A DNA stretch of 64,000 bases from an uncultured Dorea sp. (lineage in GTDB: Bacteria; Bacillota; Clostridia; Lachnospirales; Lachnospiraceae), in contig CAJTZE010000003.1 of the NCBI GenBank assembly GCA_910584265.1, forward strand, positions 1 through 64,000. Direction: 5' to 3'. The translations under genes and the position numbers were made by a program. Below the pieces are notes generated by a model. That model was not told the origin of the DNA. It did no database searches and was given only the letters and a program-made list of their open reading frames with translations. The first letter of the stretch is position 1. Each line of letters starts with the position of its first letter. Of the stretch, positions 7,657-16,686 are shown piece after piece.

Positions 7657-9168
7657 ATGAAAATAAAAAGAGTTATGCTTGCTGCGCCGGGAAGTGGAAG
7701 CGGAAAAACAGTAGTCACCTGCGCCTTACTTCAGGTATTAAAGGATTGTGGCTTGAAAGTGGCTTCTTATAAATGCGGGCCGGATTATATTGATCCGATG
7801 TTTCATGAAAAGATAATAGATGTTCCGGCAAAAAATCTGGATACATTTTTTACAGATGAAGAAAAGACAAGGAAACTTTTTCAAAAAAGTGCAATGAAAA
7901 TGGACTTTGCAGTTTTTGAGGGTGCTATGGGACTATATGACGGGGTAGGAGGAGTTAAGAAAGAAGGTTCTTCTTATCATCTTGCAGAAGTGACAAAAAC
8001 ACCGATTGTGCTTGTTGTTGATGTGAAGGGGATGGGACGCTCCATTATACCATTAATAGCAGGGTTTCTTAATTATGATAAAAAACATCTAATACAAGGT
8101 ATTATACTGAACAGGATGTCAAAAGGATACTATGAAACATTAAAACCTTTAATAGAGGAAGAACTGCAAATCAGATTAATTGGTTTTTTGCCGGAGAAGG
8201 AAGAACTGCATTTTGAGAGCAGGCACTTGGGACTTTTTCTGCCTGATGAAGTGGATCATATTAAAGAAAAATTACAGGCAGCTTCGGAATTATTTTCAGA
8301 AACCGTTTCCGTAGAGTGTATAAAAGAATTAGCGGAAAGTGCAGAAGAACTGGAATTTGATGAAACAGTGACGGGAGAAATGCTGATTGACAATTACGGA
8401 AGCATAAATCATGAGAAAACAGTCAGTGACTTAATAGAAGGAATTGCTGTAAGGGAGAGCCGTCCCACGATTGCAGTGGCAAAAGATGAAGCCTTTTGTT
8501 TCTATTATGCCGATAATATTCACTTGTTGGAGGAATATGGTGCAAAGATAACGTATTTTTCTCCGTTATGGGATGAAAAAATACCAGAAGGATGTCATGC
8601 CCTGTTAATTGGAGGCGGATATCCGGAGCTGTATGCAAAGCAGCTTAGCACAAATGCGAAAATGTGTGAGACAGTCAAAAATGCGGTGGAAAATGAAATG
8701 CCGATCGTGGCAGAGTGTGGCGGTTTTATGTATTTACATTCTTTTTTAAAAGATAAAGAAGGATTTTGCTATGATATGGCAGGGGTTATTCCTGCAACCT
8801 GCTTTTATACTGGAAAACTGGTTCGTTTCGGTTACATAGAACTTCGGGAAAAGCAAAAGCATTTTCTGCTAAATGGTGAGGGGATAAAAGGACATGAGTT
8901 TCATTATTATGACAGCACCTATAATGGGGTGGATGCAATAGCAGTTAAGCCGCTGACTGGAAAAGAATATAACTGTATTATAGAGAATAAAACACAGTGG
9001 ATGGGATTTCCACATTTATATTATCCGTCAAATACTATTTTCGCAAAAGCGTTTGTTGATAAAGCAAGGAAATATAAGAAAAATCACCCTGTAGAACAGG
9101 GGGAAGAGAAGGAGGTAAGAAAACGGCTTAAAGAGATAAAAGAGTGGAAGAGCAGGGAATTTCATTGA
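7657..9168 (+). CDS. cbiA: Cobyrinate a,c-diamide synthase (CbiA)
   Basis: A 503-residue glutamine- and ATP-dependent amidotransferase that amidates the a and c acetates of cobyrinate. The N-terminal synthetase domain has the P-loop APGSGSGKT (about 8-16), KCGPDYIDP (about 36-44) and FEGAMGLYDG (about 89-98). The C-terminal glutaminase domain has LLIGGGYPELYA (about 312-323) and the nucleophile Cys in AECGGFMYL (about 352). It is somewhat longer than usual because of a charged C-terminal tail. The frame is open from 7612, but the family start is MKIKRVMLAAPG at 7657. It closes the cob operon; its last bases carry the hemerythrin promoter. Confidence 0.95.
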   Translation: MKIKRVMLAAPGSGSGKTVVTCALLQVLKDCGLKVASYKCGPDYIDPMFHEKIIDVPAKNLDTFFTDEEKTRKLFQKSAMKMDFAVFEGAMGLYDGVGGVKKEGSSYHLAEVTKTPIVLVVDVKGMGRSIIPLIAGFLNYDKKHLIQGIILNRMSKGYYETLKPLIEEELQIRLIGFLPEKEELHFESRHLGLFLPDEVDHIKEKLQAASELFSETVSVECIKELAESAEELEFDETVTGEMLIDNYGSINHEKTVSDLIEGIAVRESRPTIAVAKDEAFCFYYADNIHLLEEYGAKITYFSPLWDEKIPEGCHALLIGGGYPELYAKQLSTNAKMCETVKNAVENEMPIVAECGGFMYLHSFLKDKEGFCYDMAGVIPATCFYTGKLVRFGYIELREKQKHFLLNGEGIKGHEFHYYDSTYNGVDAIAVKPLTGKEYNCIIENKTQWMGFPHLYYPSNTIFAKAFVDKARKYKKNHPVEQGEEKEVRKRLKEIKEWKSREFH

Positions 9169-9193
9169 CTTTTTCATAACGACTTTATATAAT
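9165..9193 (+). promoter_or_regulatory. Sigma-A promoter for the hemerythrin gene
   Basis: TTGACT (9165-9170), 17-bp spacer, TATAAT (9188-9193). Only one base of the -35 differs from consensus. The -35 overlaps the cbiA stop codon. Transcription would start near 9200, leaving a leader of about 100 nt before the chosen start at 9300. Confidence 0.8.
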
Positions 9194-9299
9194 TAAGTTA
9201 GTTCGTTTACACTATTTGTTTCAATGAGTGGTTAGAATGAAAGAACAGGATATGATGCCGGACGGTATTTTAGAGAACAGAATACGGGGGATATGTGAG

Positions 9300-9722
9300 A
9301 TGAGAATTGAATTTGATGACAGCTTGATTACAGGAAATGAAATGATTGATACACAGCACAAGGAGCTGATCGACCGCACCAATCAGTTTCTGGCGAAGCT
9401 TAAGGAGCATGCAGGGCGTGTAGATGCCATTAAGATGCTGGATTATCTGGATGAGTATGTGGAGTTTCACTTTGGTGAGGAAGAGAAATTACAGGAGGAG
9501 ATCAGCTATCCGGGACTTGCAGAGCATAGAAAGAAACATGAGGAGCTGCGGAATACCGTAAAAGAGCTTTATCATATGCTGAATGAGGAAGAAGGACCGA
9601 CAGAGGCTTTTGTAAAGCAGGTGGAGGTTAATGTAGTGGACTGGCTGATACGCCATATTCAGGGGTTTGACCGTTCCGTTGCGGAGTATCGGTTCATAGC
9701 TGACAATGCCGACAGAATTTAG
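9300..9722 (+). CDS. Bacteriohemerythrin (non-haem di-iron O2-binding protein)
   Basis: A 140-residue hemerythrin domain protein. The seven expected iron ligands are visible: His in DTQHKEL, His and Glu in FHFGEEE, His in AEHRKKHEEL (two), and His and Asp in RHIQGFD. Hemerythrins bind O2 and in strict anaerobes are linked to oxygen sensing or scavenging. Open frame extends up to 9228, but those extra residues are not family-like; GGGG at 9287-9290 supports the ATG at 9300, which gives the typical start MRIEFDDSLITGNEMID. It has its own promoter and terminator, so it is monocistronic. Confidence 0.92.
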   Translation: MRIEFDDSLITGNEMIDTQHKELIDRTNQFLAKLKEHAGRVDAIKMLDYLDEYVEFHFGEEEKLQEEISYPGLAEHRKKHEELRNTVKELYHMLNEEEGPTEAFVKQVEVNVVDWLIRHIQGFDRSVAEYRFIADNADRI

Positions 9723-9736
9723 CGGAGAATAAGAAT

Positions 9737-9760
9737 AGGAGACACCGTAAGGTGTCTCCT
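9737..9760. terminator. Bidirectional hairpin between convergent genes
   Basis: AGGAGACACC (9737-9746) and GGTGTCTCCT (9751-9760) form a perfect 10-bp stem with a GTAA loop. It lies between the hemerythrin stop and the stop of the minus-strand activase. The following tract (GTTTGATTT) is only partly T-rich, so it is a moderate terminator for the plus strand and may also serve the minus strand. Confidence 0.75.
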
Positions 9761-9767
9761 GTTTGAT

Positions 9768-12700
9768 TTACAGATTCTTATTTGCAGTAGACAGCATCAG
9801 CTTAATCCGATTCAGCTGATTTACCTCACTTGCGCCCGGGTCATAATCGATTGCCACAATATTGGCCTTCGGATACAGGCGGCGCAGTTCCTTGATCACG
9901 CCCTTGCCCACGACATGGTTCGGAAGGCAGGCGAACGGCTGGGTACACACAATGTTGGAGGCTCCGCTATGGATCAGCTCCAGCATTTCCCCGGTAAGAA
10001 ACCATCCTTCTCCGGTCTGGTTGCCAAGAGAGACAATGCCGGATGCCATCTTTCCAAGCTTCTCGATATGTACCGGCGGGGTGAAATGCCTGCTCCTTTC
10101 AAAGGCTTCCGATGCGGGAGCGCGGAACCATTCCAGCACCCTGATTCCAAGATTGGCAAGCACTGCCTTTTTCTTTGCGAAACCAAGCTTTTCTACCTTG
10201 AAACTCTGATTGTAGAAGCAGTAGTTTAAGAAATCCAATAAATCCGGAACCACAGCTTCAGCGCCTTCGCTTTCCAGTAGTTCTACCAGATGGTTGTTGG
10301 CGGCAGGGAGGAACTTTACCAGAATTTCGCCTACCACGCCGACACGCGGTTTTTTTACATCCAACAGCTCAATGTTGGTATCAAAATCAGCAATGATATC
10401 CCGGCACAGCTTCTTGAACTTTCGTCTGGAAGGGTATCCGTTGGATAAAAAGCTGATACATACCTTCTGCCATTTCTCATGCATGGCATTGACGGAACCG
10501 GGAACGGCTTCATAGGGGCGGAGTCTGTAGGTACATTTCATGAAAATATCTCCAAATACCACTCCGTATATTCCTCTGAGCACCAGAGGAATACTGAGCT
10601 TGAAGCCCGGATTGCCCTCTAATCCGCTTAAATTAGCGGATATAACCGGAATATGTTCGTAACCGGCTTTCTTCAGTGCCCGGCGGATGAAGCCGATATA
10701 GTTGGATGCCCGGCAGCCGCCACCGGTCTGGCTGATGATAACTGCAAGCTTGTCGGTGTCATATCTGCCGGATAGAATTGCATCCATAATCTGGCCTACC
10801 ACCATCAGAGAAGGATAGCAGGCATCGTTATTTACATATTTCAGCCCTGTGTCAACGGCCTGCTTATTGTCGTTGGGCAGCACTTCAATATGATATCCGG
10901 AGGCCCGGAATGCAGGCTCCAGAAGAGAGAAGTGGATGGGCGACATCTGCGGGCAGAGGATGGTATAATCCTTGCGCATTTCCTTGGTAAACGGTACTTT
11001 TGTAATGCTTGCGGGATGAATTTCCCGCTTTTGCCTGCGCTGTTCTCTTACGCGGAGAGCCGCGAGCAGAGAGCGGACGCGGATCCTGGCGGCACCCAGG
11101 TTATTTACCTCGTCTATTTTTAGAGTTGTATAAATCTTATCGGAGTTAGTCAGGATATCAGCTACCTGGTCGGTGGTAACGGCATCCAGTCCGCAGCCGA
11201 AGGAATTCAACTGGATCAAGTCTAAGTTTTCTGTTGTTTTCACATAGTTTGCCGCAGCGTAGAGACGGGAGTGGTACATCCATTGGTCCAGAACATTAAT
11301 AGGCCGTTCTACCCGGTGCAGATGTGAAATGCTGTCCTCTGTCAGTACGGCAATGTTGTAGGAATTGATCAGCTCAGGCAGTCCGTGGTTTACCTCCGGA
11401 TCCAGATGATAGGGCCGTCCGGCAAGAACAATGCCGCGATTGCCGGTGCGGTTTAGATACGCTATGGTTTCCTCGCCTTTTTTCATCATATCCTGACGGC
11501 AGGCTTCCAGCTCCAGCCATGCTTTATGTACGGCGTCCTTGATCTCTGCAGGAGAAATGGAAAACTTATTTCCCAGTGCTTCGATCAGTCCCTTTGCAAG
11601 CGTTTCCTCACTGGCAAAGGACAGGAAGGGATGAATGAAATCCACTTCCCCTTTTACAATTATATCCATATTATTCTTAATATTTTCCGGGTAGGAGGTT
11701 ACGATCGGGCAGTTATAATTGTTGTTGGCATCCTCAAATTCCCGGCGTTCATAAGGAATGCTGGGATAGAAGATGTGTGGAACACCTTGCTCGATCAGCC
11801 ATTGCACATGTCCGTGTGCAAGCTTGGCGGGATAGCATTCCGATTCGCTGGGGATGGACTCGATGCCAAGCTCATAAATCTTTCTGGTGGAAGCAGGGGA
11901 CAATACCACTCGGAAGCCCAGGCTTGTAAAGAAGGTGAACCAGAAAGGATAGTTTTCATATATGTTCAGGACTCTCGGAATGCCGATCTGTCCTCTGCGA
12001 GCTTTTTCCTCTTCCAGAGGCGTATAGCCGAAGTATCTCTCAAGCTTATAATCAAAGAGATTCGGAAGCTTATTTTCGGATTTTTCTTTTCCGAGGCCGC
12101 GTTCACAGCGGTTGCCGGAAATAAAACGTCTTCCGCCGCTGAAATGATTGATCGTGAGACGGCAGCTGTTGGTACAGCCCTTGCACTTGGCCATGGTGGT
12201 CTTGTATTCTAACGCCTTGATATCCTCAATGGACAACATGGTAGTCCCTTCGCAATCGGTGTAGCGTTCCCTTGCGATCAGGGCGGCGCCGAAGGCGCCC
12301 ATGATACCGGCGATATCCGGCCGGATAGCCTCACAGTCTGCAATGGTCTCAAAGCTTCTAAGGACTGCGTTATTATAGAAGGTTCCTCCCTGTACTACGA
12401 TGTGCTTTCCAAGCTCAGAAGCGCTGGATACCTTGATTACTTTAAATAATGCATTCTTGATAACGGAGTAGGCAAGTCCGGCAGAAATGTCGGAAACCTC
12501 GGCGCCTTCCTTCTGAGCCTGCTTTACCTTAGAGTTCATAAACACGGTACAGCGGGTTCCAAGATCAATGGGATTCTTTGCAAATAATGCTTCATGTGCA
12601 AAATCTTCTACGGAATAGTTCAGGGATTTTGCGAAGGTTTCAATAAAGGAACCGCAGCCGGAGGAGCAGGCTTCATTAAGCTGCACGCTGTCTACGGTCT

Positions 12701-14006
12701 GATTCTTTATCTTAATACACTTCATATCCTGCCCGCCGATGTCCAGGATGCAGTCCACATCCGGCTCGAAGAAGGAAGCGGCGTAGTAGTGGGAAACGGT
12801 CTCCACTTCGCCCTCGTCCAGCATTAGTGCAGATTTGATCAATGCTTCGCCGTATCCGGTGGAGCAGGAGTGTACGATTTCTACTTCCTCCGGGAGCTGC
12901 TCATAAATATCCTTGATGGCTGTTATGGTGGTGCCAAGAGGGTCGCCTTCGTTATTGTGGTAGAAGGAATAGAGCAGAGTCCCGTCTTCACCCACAAGAG
13001 CCGCCTTGGTGGTGGTAGAGCCTGCGTCGATTCCAAGGAATGCCTTTCCCTTATAGGAAGCCATATCCTTAACCGGAACCTGATGCTTGTTATGGCGGTT
13101 AATAAATGCATGATAATCGGCCTCTGCGGCAAACAAAGGCTGCATACGCTCCACTTCAAATTCCATCTGAATCCGCCCGGCAAGGCGGTTCTGCATTTCC
13201 TGGATCGGAATGTCCAGATTCCGTTCTGAGTTCATGGCAGAGCCGATCGCCGCAAACAAATGGGAATGCTTTGGCGCGATAATATGTTCCTCATCCAGCT
13301 TTAGGGTGCGGATAAAGGCTTCCTTTAATTCCGGCAGGAAATGTAAGGGGCCGCCTAAGAATGCCACGTGTCCCCTGATCGGCTTGCCGCAGGCAAGTCC
13401 GCTGATGGTCTGATTGACTACCGCCTGGAAAATCGAAGCCGCCAGGTCTTCCTTGGAAGCGCCGTCGTTGATCAATGGCTGGATGTCGGATTTGGCAAAT
13501 ACACCGCATCTTGCAGCGATGGAGTAAAGCGCCTTGTAATCCCTGGCATAGTCGTTAAGGCCGGAGGCGTCTGTCTGCAGCAGGGAGGCCATCTGGTCGA
13601 TAAAGGAGCCGGTACCTCCTGCACATACGCCGTTCATGCGCTGCTCAATGCTTCCGCCCTCAAAATATATAATCTTAGCATCTTCGCCGCCCAGCTCGAT
13701 GGCAACGTCGGTCTGAGGAGCATAGTCCTGCAGAGCCGTGGATACTGCCACAACCTCCTGGACGAAGGGAACTTCTAAATGCTTTGCAAGGGACAGTCCG
13801 CCGGAGCCTGTGATGACCGGCGATACATGAACGGGGCCGAGTTTGTAGACTGCCCGTCCCAGCAGGTCAGATAAAGTTTCCTGTATATTAGCAAAATGTC
13901 TTTCGTAGCTTGAAAAAACCACATCATTCTCGGAATCTAATAAGGCAATCTTCACTGTTGTAGAACCAATATCGATTCCCAGTACATATCCATTATTTCC
14001 ATTCAT
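9768..14006 (-). CDS. Giant 2-hydroxyacyl-CoA dehydratase activase-related ATPase (double BadF/BcrD domains plus DUF2229)
   Basis: A 1412-residue protein with two ASKHA ATPase modules in tandem. Module 1 has GIDIGSTTVKIALLD (about 10-24), ELGGEDAKII and NGVCAGGTGSFIDQMA. Module 2 has GIDAGSTTTKAALV (about 325), ILDIGGQDMK and NEACSSGCGSFIETFA. A Cys cluster CKGCTNSC follows near 609, then a DUF2229-type region (from about 670, ENYPFWFTFFTSLGF) and a C-terminal part with CxxLP and GCGLDAVTTDQV. In the activase family a [4Fe-4S] cluster between subunits feeds ATP-driven electrons to a dehydratase. No dehydratase subunits are adjacent, so the partner is unknown. It has its own promoter. Confidence 0.85.
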   Translation of the reverse strand: MNGNNGYVLGIDIGSTTVKIALLDSENDVVFSSYERHFANIQETLSDLLGRAVYKLGPVHVSPVITGSGGLSLAKHLEVPFVQEVVAVSTALQDYAPQTDVAIELGGEDAKIIYFEGGSIEQRMNGVCAGGTGSFIDQMASLLQTDASGLNDYARDYKALYSIAARCGVFAKSDIQPLINDGASKEDLAASIFQAVVNQTISGLACGKPIRGHVAFLGGPLHFLPELKEAFIRTLKLDEEHIIAPKHSHLFAAIGSAMNSERNLDIPIQEMQNRLAGRIQMEFEVERMQPLFAAEADYHAFINRHNKHQVPVKDMASYKGKAFLGIDAGSTTTKAALVGEDGTLLYSFYHNNEGDPLGTTITAIKDIYEQLPEEVEIVHSCSTGYGEALIKSALMLDEGEVETVSHYYAASFFEPDVDCILDIGGQDMKCIKIKNQTVDSVQLNEACSSGCGSFIETFAKSLNYSVEDFAHEALFAKNPIDLGTRCTVFMNSKVKQAQKEGAEVSDISAGLAYSVIKNALFKVIKVSSASELGKHIVVQGGTFYNNAVLRSFETIADCEAIRPDIAGIMGAFGAALIARERYTDCEGTTMLSIEDIKALEYKTTMAKCKGCTNSCRLTINHFSGGRRFISGNRCERGLGKEKSENKLPNLFDYKLERYFGYTPLEEEKARRGQIGIPRVLNIYENYPFWFTFFTSLGFRVVLSPASTRKIYELGIESIPSESECYPAKLAHGHVQWLIEQGVPHIFYPSIPYERREFEDANNNYNCPIVTSYPENIKNNMDIIVKGEVDFIHPFLSFASEETLAKGLIEALGNKFSISPAEIKDAVHKAWLELEACRQDMMKKGEETIAYLNRTGNRGIVLAGRPYHLDPEVNHGLPELINSYNIAVLTEDSISHLHRVERPINVLDQWMYHSRLYAAANYVKTTENLDLIQLNSFGCGLDAVTTDQVADILTNSDKIYTTLKIDEVNNLGAARIRVRSLLAALRVREQRRQKREIHPASITKVPFTKEMRKDYTILCPQMSPIHFSLLEPAFRASGYHIEVLPNDNKQAVDTGLKYVNNDACYPSLMVVGQIMDAILSGRYDTDKLAVIISQTGGGCRASNYIGFIRRALKKAGYEHIPVISANLSGLEGNPGFKLSIPLVLRGIYGVVFGDIFMKCTYRLRPYEAVPGSVNAMHEKWQKVCISFLSNGYPSRRKFKKLCRDIIADFDTNIELLDVKKPRVGVVGEILVKFLPAANNHLVELLESEGAEAVVPDLLDFLNYCFYNQSFKVEKLGFAKKKAVLANLGIRVLEWFRAPASEAFERSRHFTPPVHIEKLGKMASGIVSLGNQTGEGWFLTGEMLELIHSGASNIVCTQPFACLPNHVVGKGVIKELRRLYPKANIVAIDYDPGASEVNQLNRIKLMLSTANKNL

Positions 14007-14092
14007 GATAGGAATCTCTCCTTTGTTTTTATATAGAATCTTATGTATCTTTTCCTATTAAAATGTGCAAATATTGTTTCACAGCATTTTAC

Positions 14093-14121
14093 ATTATACG
14101 ACATTCTTTCAAAAAAGACAA
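14093..14121 (-). promoter_or_regulatory. Sigma-A promoter for the activase gene
   Basis: Read on the minus strand: TTGTCT (14121-14116), 17-bp spacer, TATAAT (14098-14093). A good ribosome site, AAGGAGAGA, precedes the ATG at 14006. The promoter is back to back with the plus-strand promoter at 14140-14168 in the same intergenic region. Confidence 0.75.
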
Positions 14122-14139
14122 TTGGAAGTTACAGGATTA

Positions 14140-14168
14140 TTGACAAACATTTCTCGAAAAGGTAAAAT
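14140..14168 (+). promoter_or_regulatory. Sigma-A promoter for the rhomboid-like gene
   Basis: TTGACA (14140-14145), 17-bp spacer, TAAAAT (14163-14168). The leader to the ATG at 14269 is about 95 nt and is AT-rich without a clear hairpin. The following genes pyk and the LysA-like gene have no obvious promoter of their own and may be read from here. Confidence 0.75.
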
Positions 14169-14268
14169 ATTTATATGTATGCATAGAATTAGAACGTATA
14201 TGCTATTGTTTATATAGACAAGAATGTATATTTCATATGGAGCAAAAAAATAATGAAGGAGAGAGGAT

Positions 14269-15126
14269 ATGAACTGGCTTGACAAACTAGAGCGTAAATT
14301 AGGACGCTATGCGATTCACAATCTGATGTACTATATTATTGTTTTATATGCGGCCGGCTTTGTGCTGCAGATGGTTTCCCCAATGTTTTACTACAGCTAT
14401 CTGAGTCTGAATGTTGAGGCGGTTCTGCATGGGCAGATATGGAGAATTGTGACCTTTATTATTCAGCCGCCCTCAAGCAGCCCGCTGTTTATGCTGATTG
14501 CACTGTATTTTTATTATATGCTGGGCTCGAGTCTTGAGAAGACCTGGGGAGCCTTCCGGTTTAACGCGTATTTTTTCAGCGGTGTTCTGTTTCATGTGGC
14601 CGCGGCGTTTATTGTATATCTATTAACAGGGCTGTCGCTGCCTCTGGGAACCGGGTATCTGAATCTGTCATTATTTTTTGCATTTGCCGCATTGTATCCG
14701 GATATGCAGTTTCTGGTGTTTTTTATGATTCCGGTGAAAGTGAAATGGCTGGCGGCTCTGGACGGCGTGTATTTTGTATATGCTATTCTGCAGGCCTTTC
14801 TCCCGGCATACGGAGGAAGCAGTCTTGGCATAATTTATAAGGCAAACGCACTGGCTGCTGCTGTATCCATACTGAATTTTGTTATCTTTTTCTTTGCATC
14901 CCGCAATATGATGCCTTATACGCCGAAGGAAATGAAACGGAAGCGGGAATTCAAGAAGAAGATGCGTCCGGTGAACCATTATGCAAATGGGGCTATGCAC
15001 CGCTGTGCAGTGTGCGGACGGACGGAAGCGGATGATCCGGATCTGGAGTTCCGGTTCTGCTCCAGATGTAACGGCGACTATGAATATTGTCAGGATCATT
15101 TGTTTACACATACCCATATTCAATAG
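14269..15126 (+). CDS. Rhomboid-like membrane protein with C-terminal zinc-binding motif; no visible catalytic serine
   Basis: A 285-residue protein with about six hydrophobic segments (roughly residues 16-38, 62-85, 98-125, 132-155, 163-182, 190-212). Fold features recall rhomboid/derlin proteins: an N-terminal amphipathic stretch, GQIWRIVTF after the first membrane segment, and a GSSLEKTWG-like turn. The GxSG serine motif and the partner His were not found, so it is probably a pseudoprotease. After the membrane part, a basic linker leads to CAVC (about 244-247), CSRC and CQDH, a likely zinc ribbon in the cytosol. It lies just ahead of pyruvate kinase. Function unknown. Confidence 0.7.
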   Translation: MNWLDKLERKLGRYAIHNLMYYIIVLYAAGFVLQMVSPMFYYSYLSLNVEAVLHGQIWRIVTFIIQPPSSSPLFMLIALYFYYMLGSSLEKTWGAFRFNAYFFSGVLFHVAAAFIVYLLTGLSLPLGTGYLNLSLFFAFAALYPDMQFLVFFMIPVKVKWLAALDGVYFVYAILQAFLPAYGGSSLGIIYKANALAAAVSILNFVIFFFASRNMMPYTPKEMKRKREFKKKMRPVNHYANGAMHRCAVCGRTEADDPDLEFRFCSRCNGDYEYCQDHLFTHTHIQ

Positions 15127-15192
15127 TTAACTCTGCGGCAGGACGGTATGGCTGGCCGCGTGAGAATAAAAGGAATTCCAGGAGGAAGCGAA

Positions 15193-16629
15193 ATGAAGAA
15201 AACAAAGATTATCTGTACGTTGGGCCCGGGGTCTGATGATTTGGAGGTTCTGCGGAAGCTTGTTCAGGGGGGCATGGATATTGCAAGATTTAATTTTTCC
15301 CACGGAACCCACGAGGAGCAGAAGGCAAGGATGGACCGGCTGAAAACGATCCGCAAGGAGGAGAAGAAGCCGATTGCGATTCTGTTGGATACGAAGGGAC
15401 CGGAGATCCGGACCGGCGTATTAAAGGGCGGCAAGAAGGTTACCCTTACAGAGGGACAGAAGTTTGCACTCAGTATCGAAGAAAAAGAAGGGGATGAAAC
15501 CGGCGTTTCGATTACCTACCCGGGGCTTGTGGATGATGTACATGTAGGGAAGAGGATTTTGATTGACGACGGACTGATCGAGCTTAACGTGATCGGTAAG
15601 TCTGAGACCGAGATCTATTGCGTTGTGGCCAACGGCGGCGAGCTGGGCGAGAGAAAGGGCGTGAATGTTCCCGGTGTCCCGGTACGTCTTCCGGCTATTA
15701 CGGAGAAGGATAAGGAAGACATCAAGTTCGGCGTGGAGCAGGAGATTGATTTTATTGCGGCTTCCTTTGTGAGAAATGCAGAGTGTATTCTGGAGATCAA
15801 GTCATGGCTGAAGGAGTGCGGTGCTCCTTATGTGCCGATCATTGCCAAGATTGAGAACGGCGAGGGCGTGGATAATATTGAGGAGATCATCCGCTGCGCA
15901 GACGGCGTGATGGTTGCCAGAGGCGATCTTGGCGTGGAGATTCCTGCAGAGGAGGTTCCTTATCTTCAGAAAATGATCATACAGAAGTGTAATGAATATT
16001 ATAAGCCGGTTATCATTGCAACCCAGATGCTGGATTCTATGATCCGGAATCCAAGACCGACACGTGCGGAGGTTACAGATGTTGCCAATGCAGTATACGA
16101 CGGTACGGACGCAGTGATGCTGTCCGGCGAGACTGCAAATGGAAAATATCCGGCTGAGGCACTGGACATGATGGTGCATATTGTGGAGAATAGCGAGCAG
16201 CATTTGGATTATGAGGCAATCCTAAAGAGCGGAAAGTCGCACCAGAAGAAAGGTGTTTCTCCGGCTATCGGTTATGCATCTGTTGCCGCTTCCATGAATC
16301 TGAATGCGAAATGTATTGTGACACCGACGGTATCCGGCGCTACAGCAAGGGTGATGTCTAAATTTAAGCCGCGGGCAGATATTATCGGAGTGACCCCGGA
16401 CGATGCGTGCATGCGCAGGATGCAGATTTACTGGGGCGTGCGTTCCTACAAATCTCTAGCATTTACAACTACGGAGGATATTTTAAACGGTGCGATTGAT
16501 TTGATTTCTGCAAAGAAAGAGGTGGAGCCGGGAGACATTGTTGTGCTGACAGCAGGCATCCCTTCGCCGAACTTTAAGCAGACGAAGGCGGGAGCCAGCA
16601 ATATGATGCGGATTGCCATGATCGAGTAA
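15193..16629 (+). CDS. pyk: Pyruvate kinase
   Basis: A 478-residue glycolytic enzyme that converts phosphoenolpyruvate and ADP to pyruvate and ATP. Motifs: KTKIICTLGPGSDD at the N-terminus, MDIARFNFSHG (about 30-40), LLDTKGPEIRTG (about 65-76), the signature IIAKIENGEGVDNIEEI (about 217-233), VMVARGDLGVEIP and IIATQMLDSMIRNPRPTRAEVTDVANAV with the substrate-binding Thr. It lacks the extra C-terminal PEP-utiliser domain of the Bacillus enzyme. An ATG at 15148 is in frame, but AGGAGG just before 15193 and the family start fix 15193. Confidence 0.97.
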   Translation: MKKTKIICTLGPGSDDLEVLRKLVQGGMDIARFNFSHGTHEEQKARMDRLKTIRKEEKKPIAILLDTKGPEIRTGVLKGGKKVTLTEGQKFALSIEEKEGDETGVSITYPGLVDDVHVGKRILIDDGLIELNVIGKSETEIYCVVANGGELGERKGVNVPGVPVRLPAITEKDKEDIKFGVEQEIDFIAASFVRNAECILEIKSWLKECGAPYVPIIAKIENGEGVDNIEEIIRCADGVMVARGDLGVEIPAEEVPYLQKMIIQKCNEYYKPVIIATQMLDSMIRNPRPTRAEVTDVANAVYDGTDAVMLSGETANGKYPAEALDMMVHIVENSEQHLDYEAILKSGKSHQKKGVSPAIGYASVAASMNLNAKCIVTPTVSGATARVMSKFKPRADIIGVTPDDACMRRMQIYWGVRSYKSLAFTTTEDILNGAIDLISAKKEVEPGDIVVLTAGIPSPNFKQTKAGASNMMRIAMIE

Positions 16630-16686
16630 CAGGGATCTTTAAAATCACGGGCAGAGCAAAAAATGGAAGACAGAGAGGAATTACTT

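Noticed and set aside
11526..12212. Long plus-strand frame (228 codons) opposite the activase gene
   Set aside because: It is antisense to strongly conserved ATPase motifs, has no ribosome site, and its peptide resembles no family.
9768..14006. Fusion artefact of two activase genes
   Set aside because: The reading frame is uninterrupted and double-module activases with DUF2229 are a known architecture.
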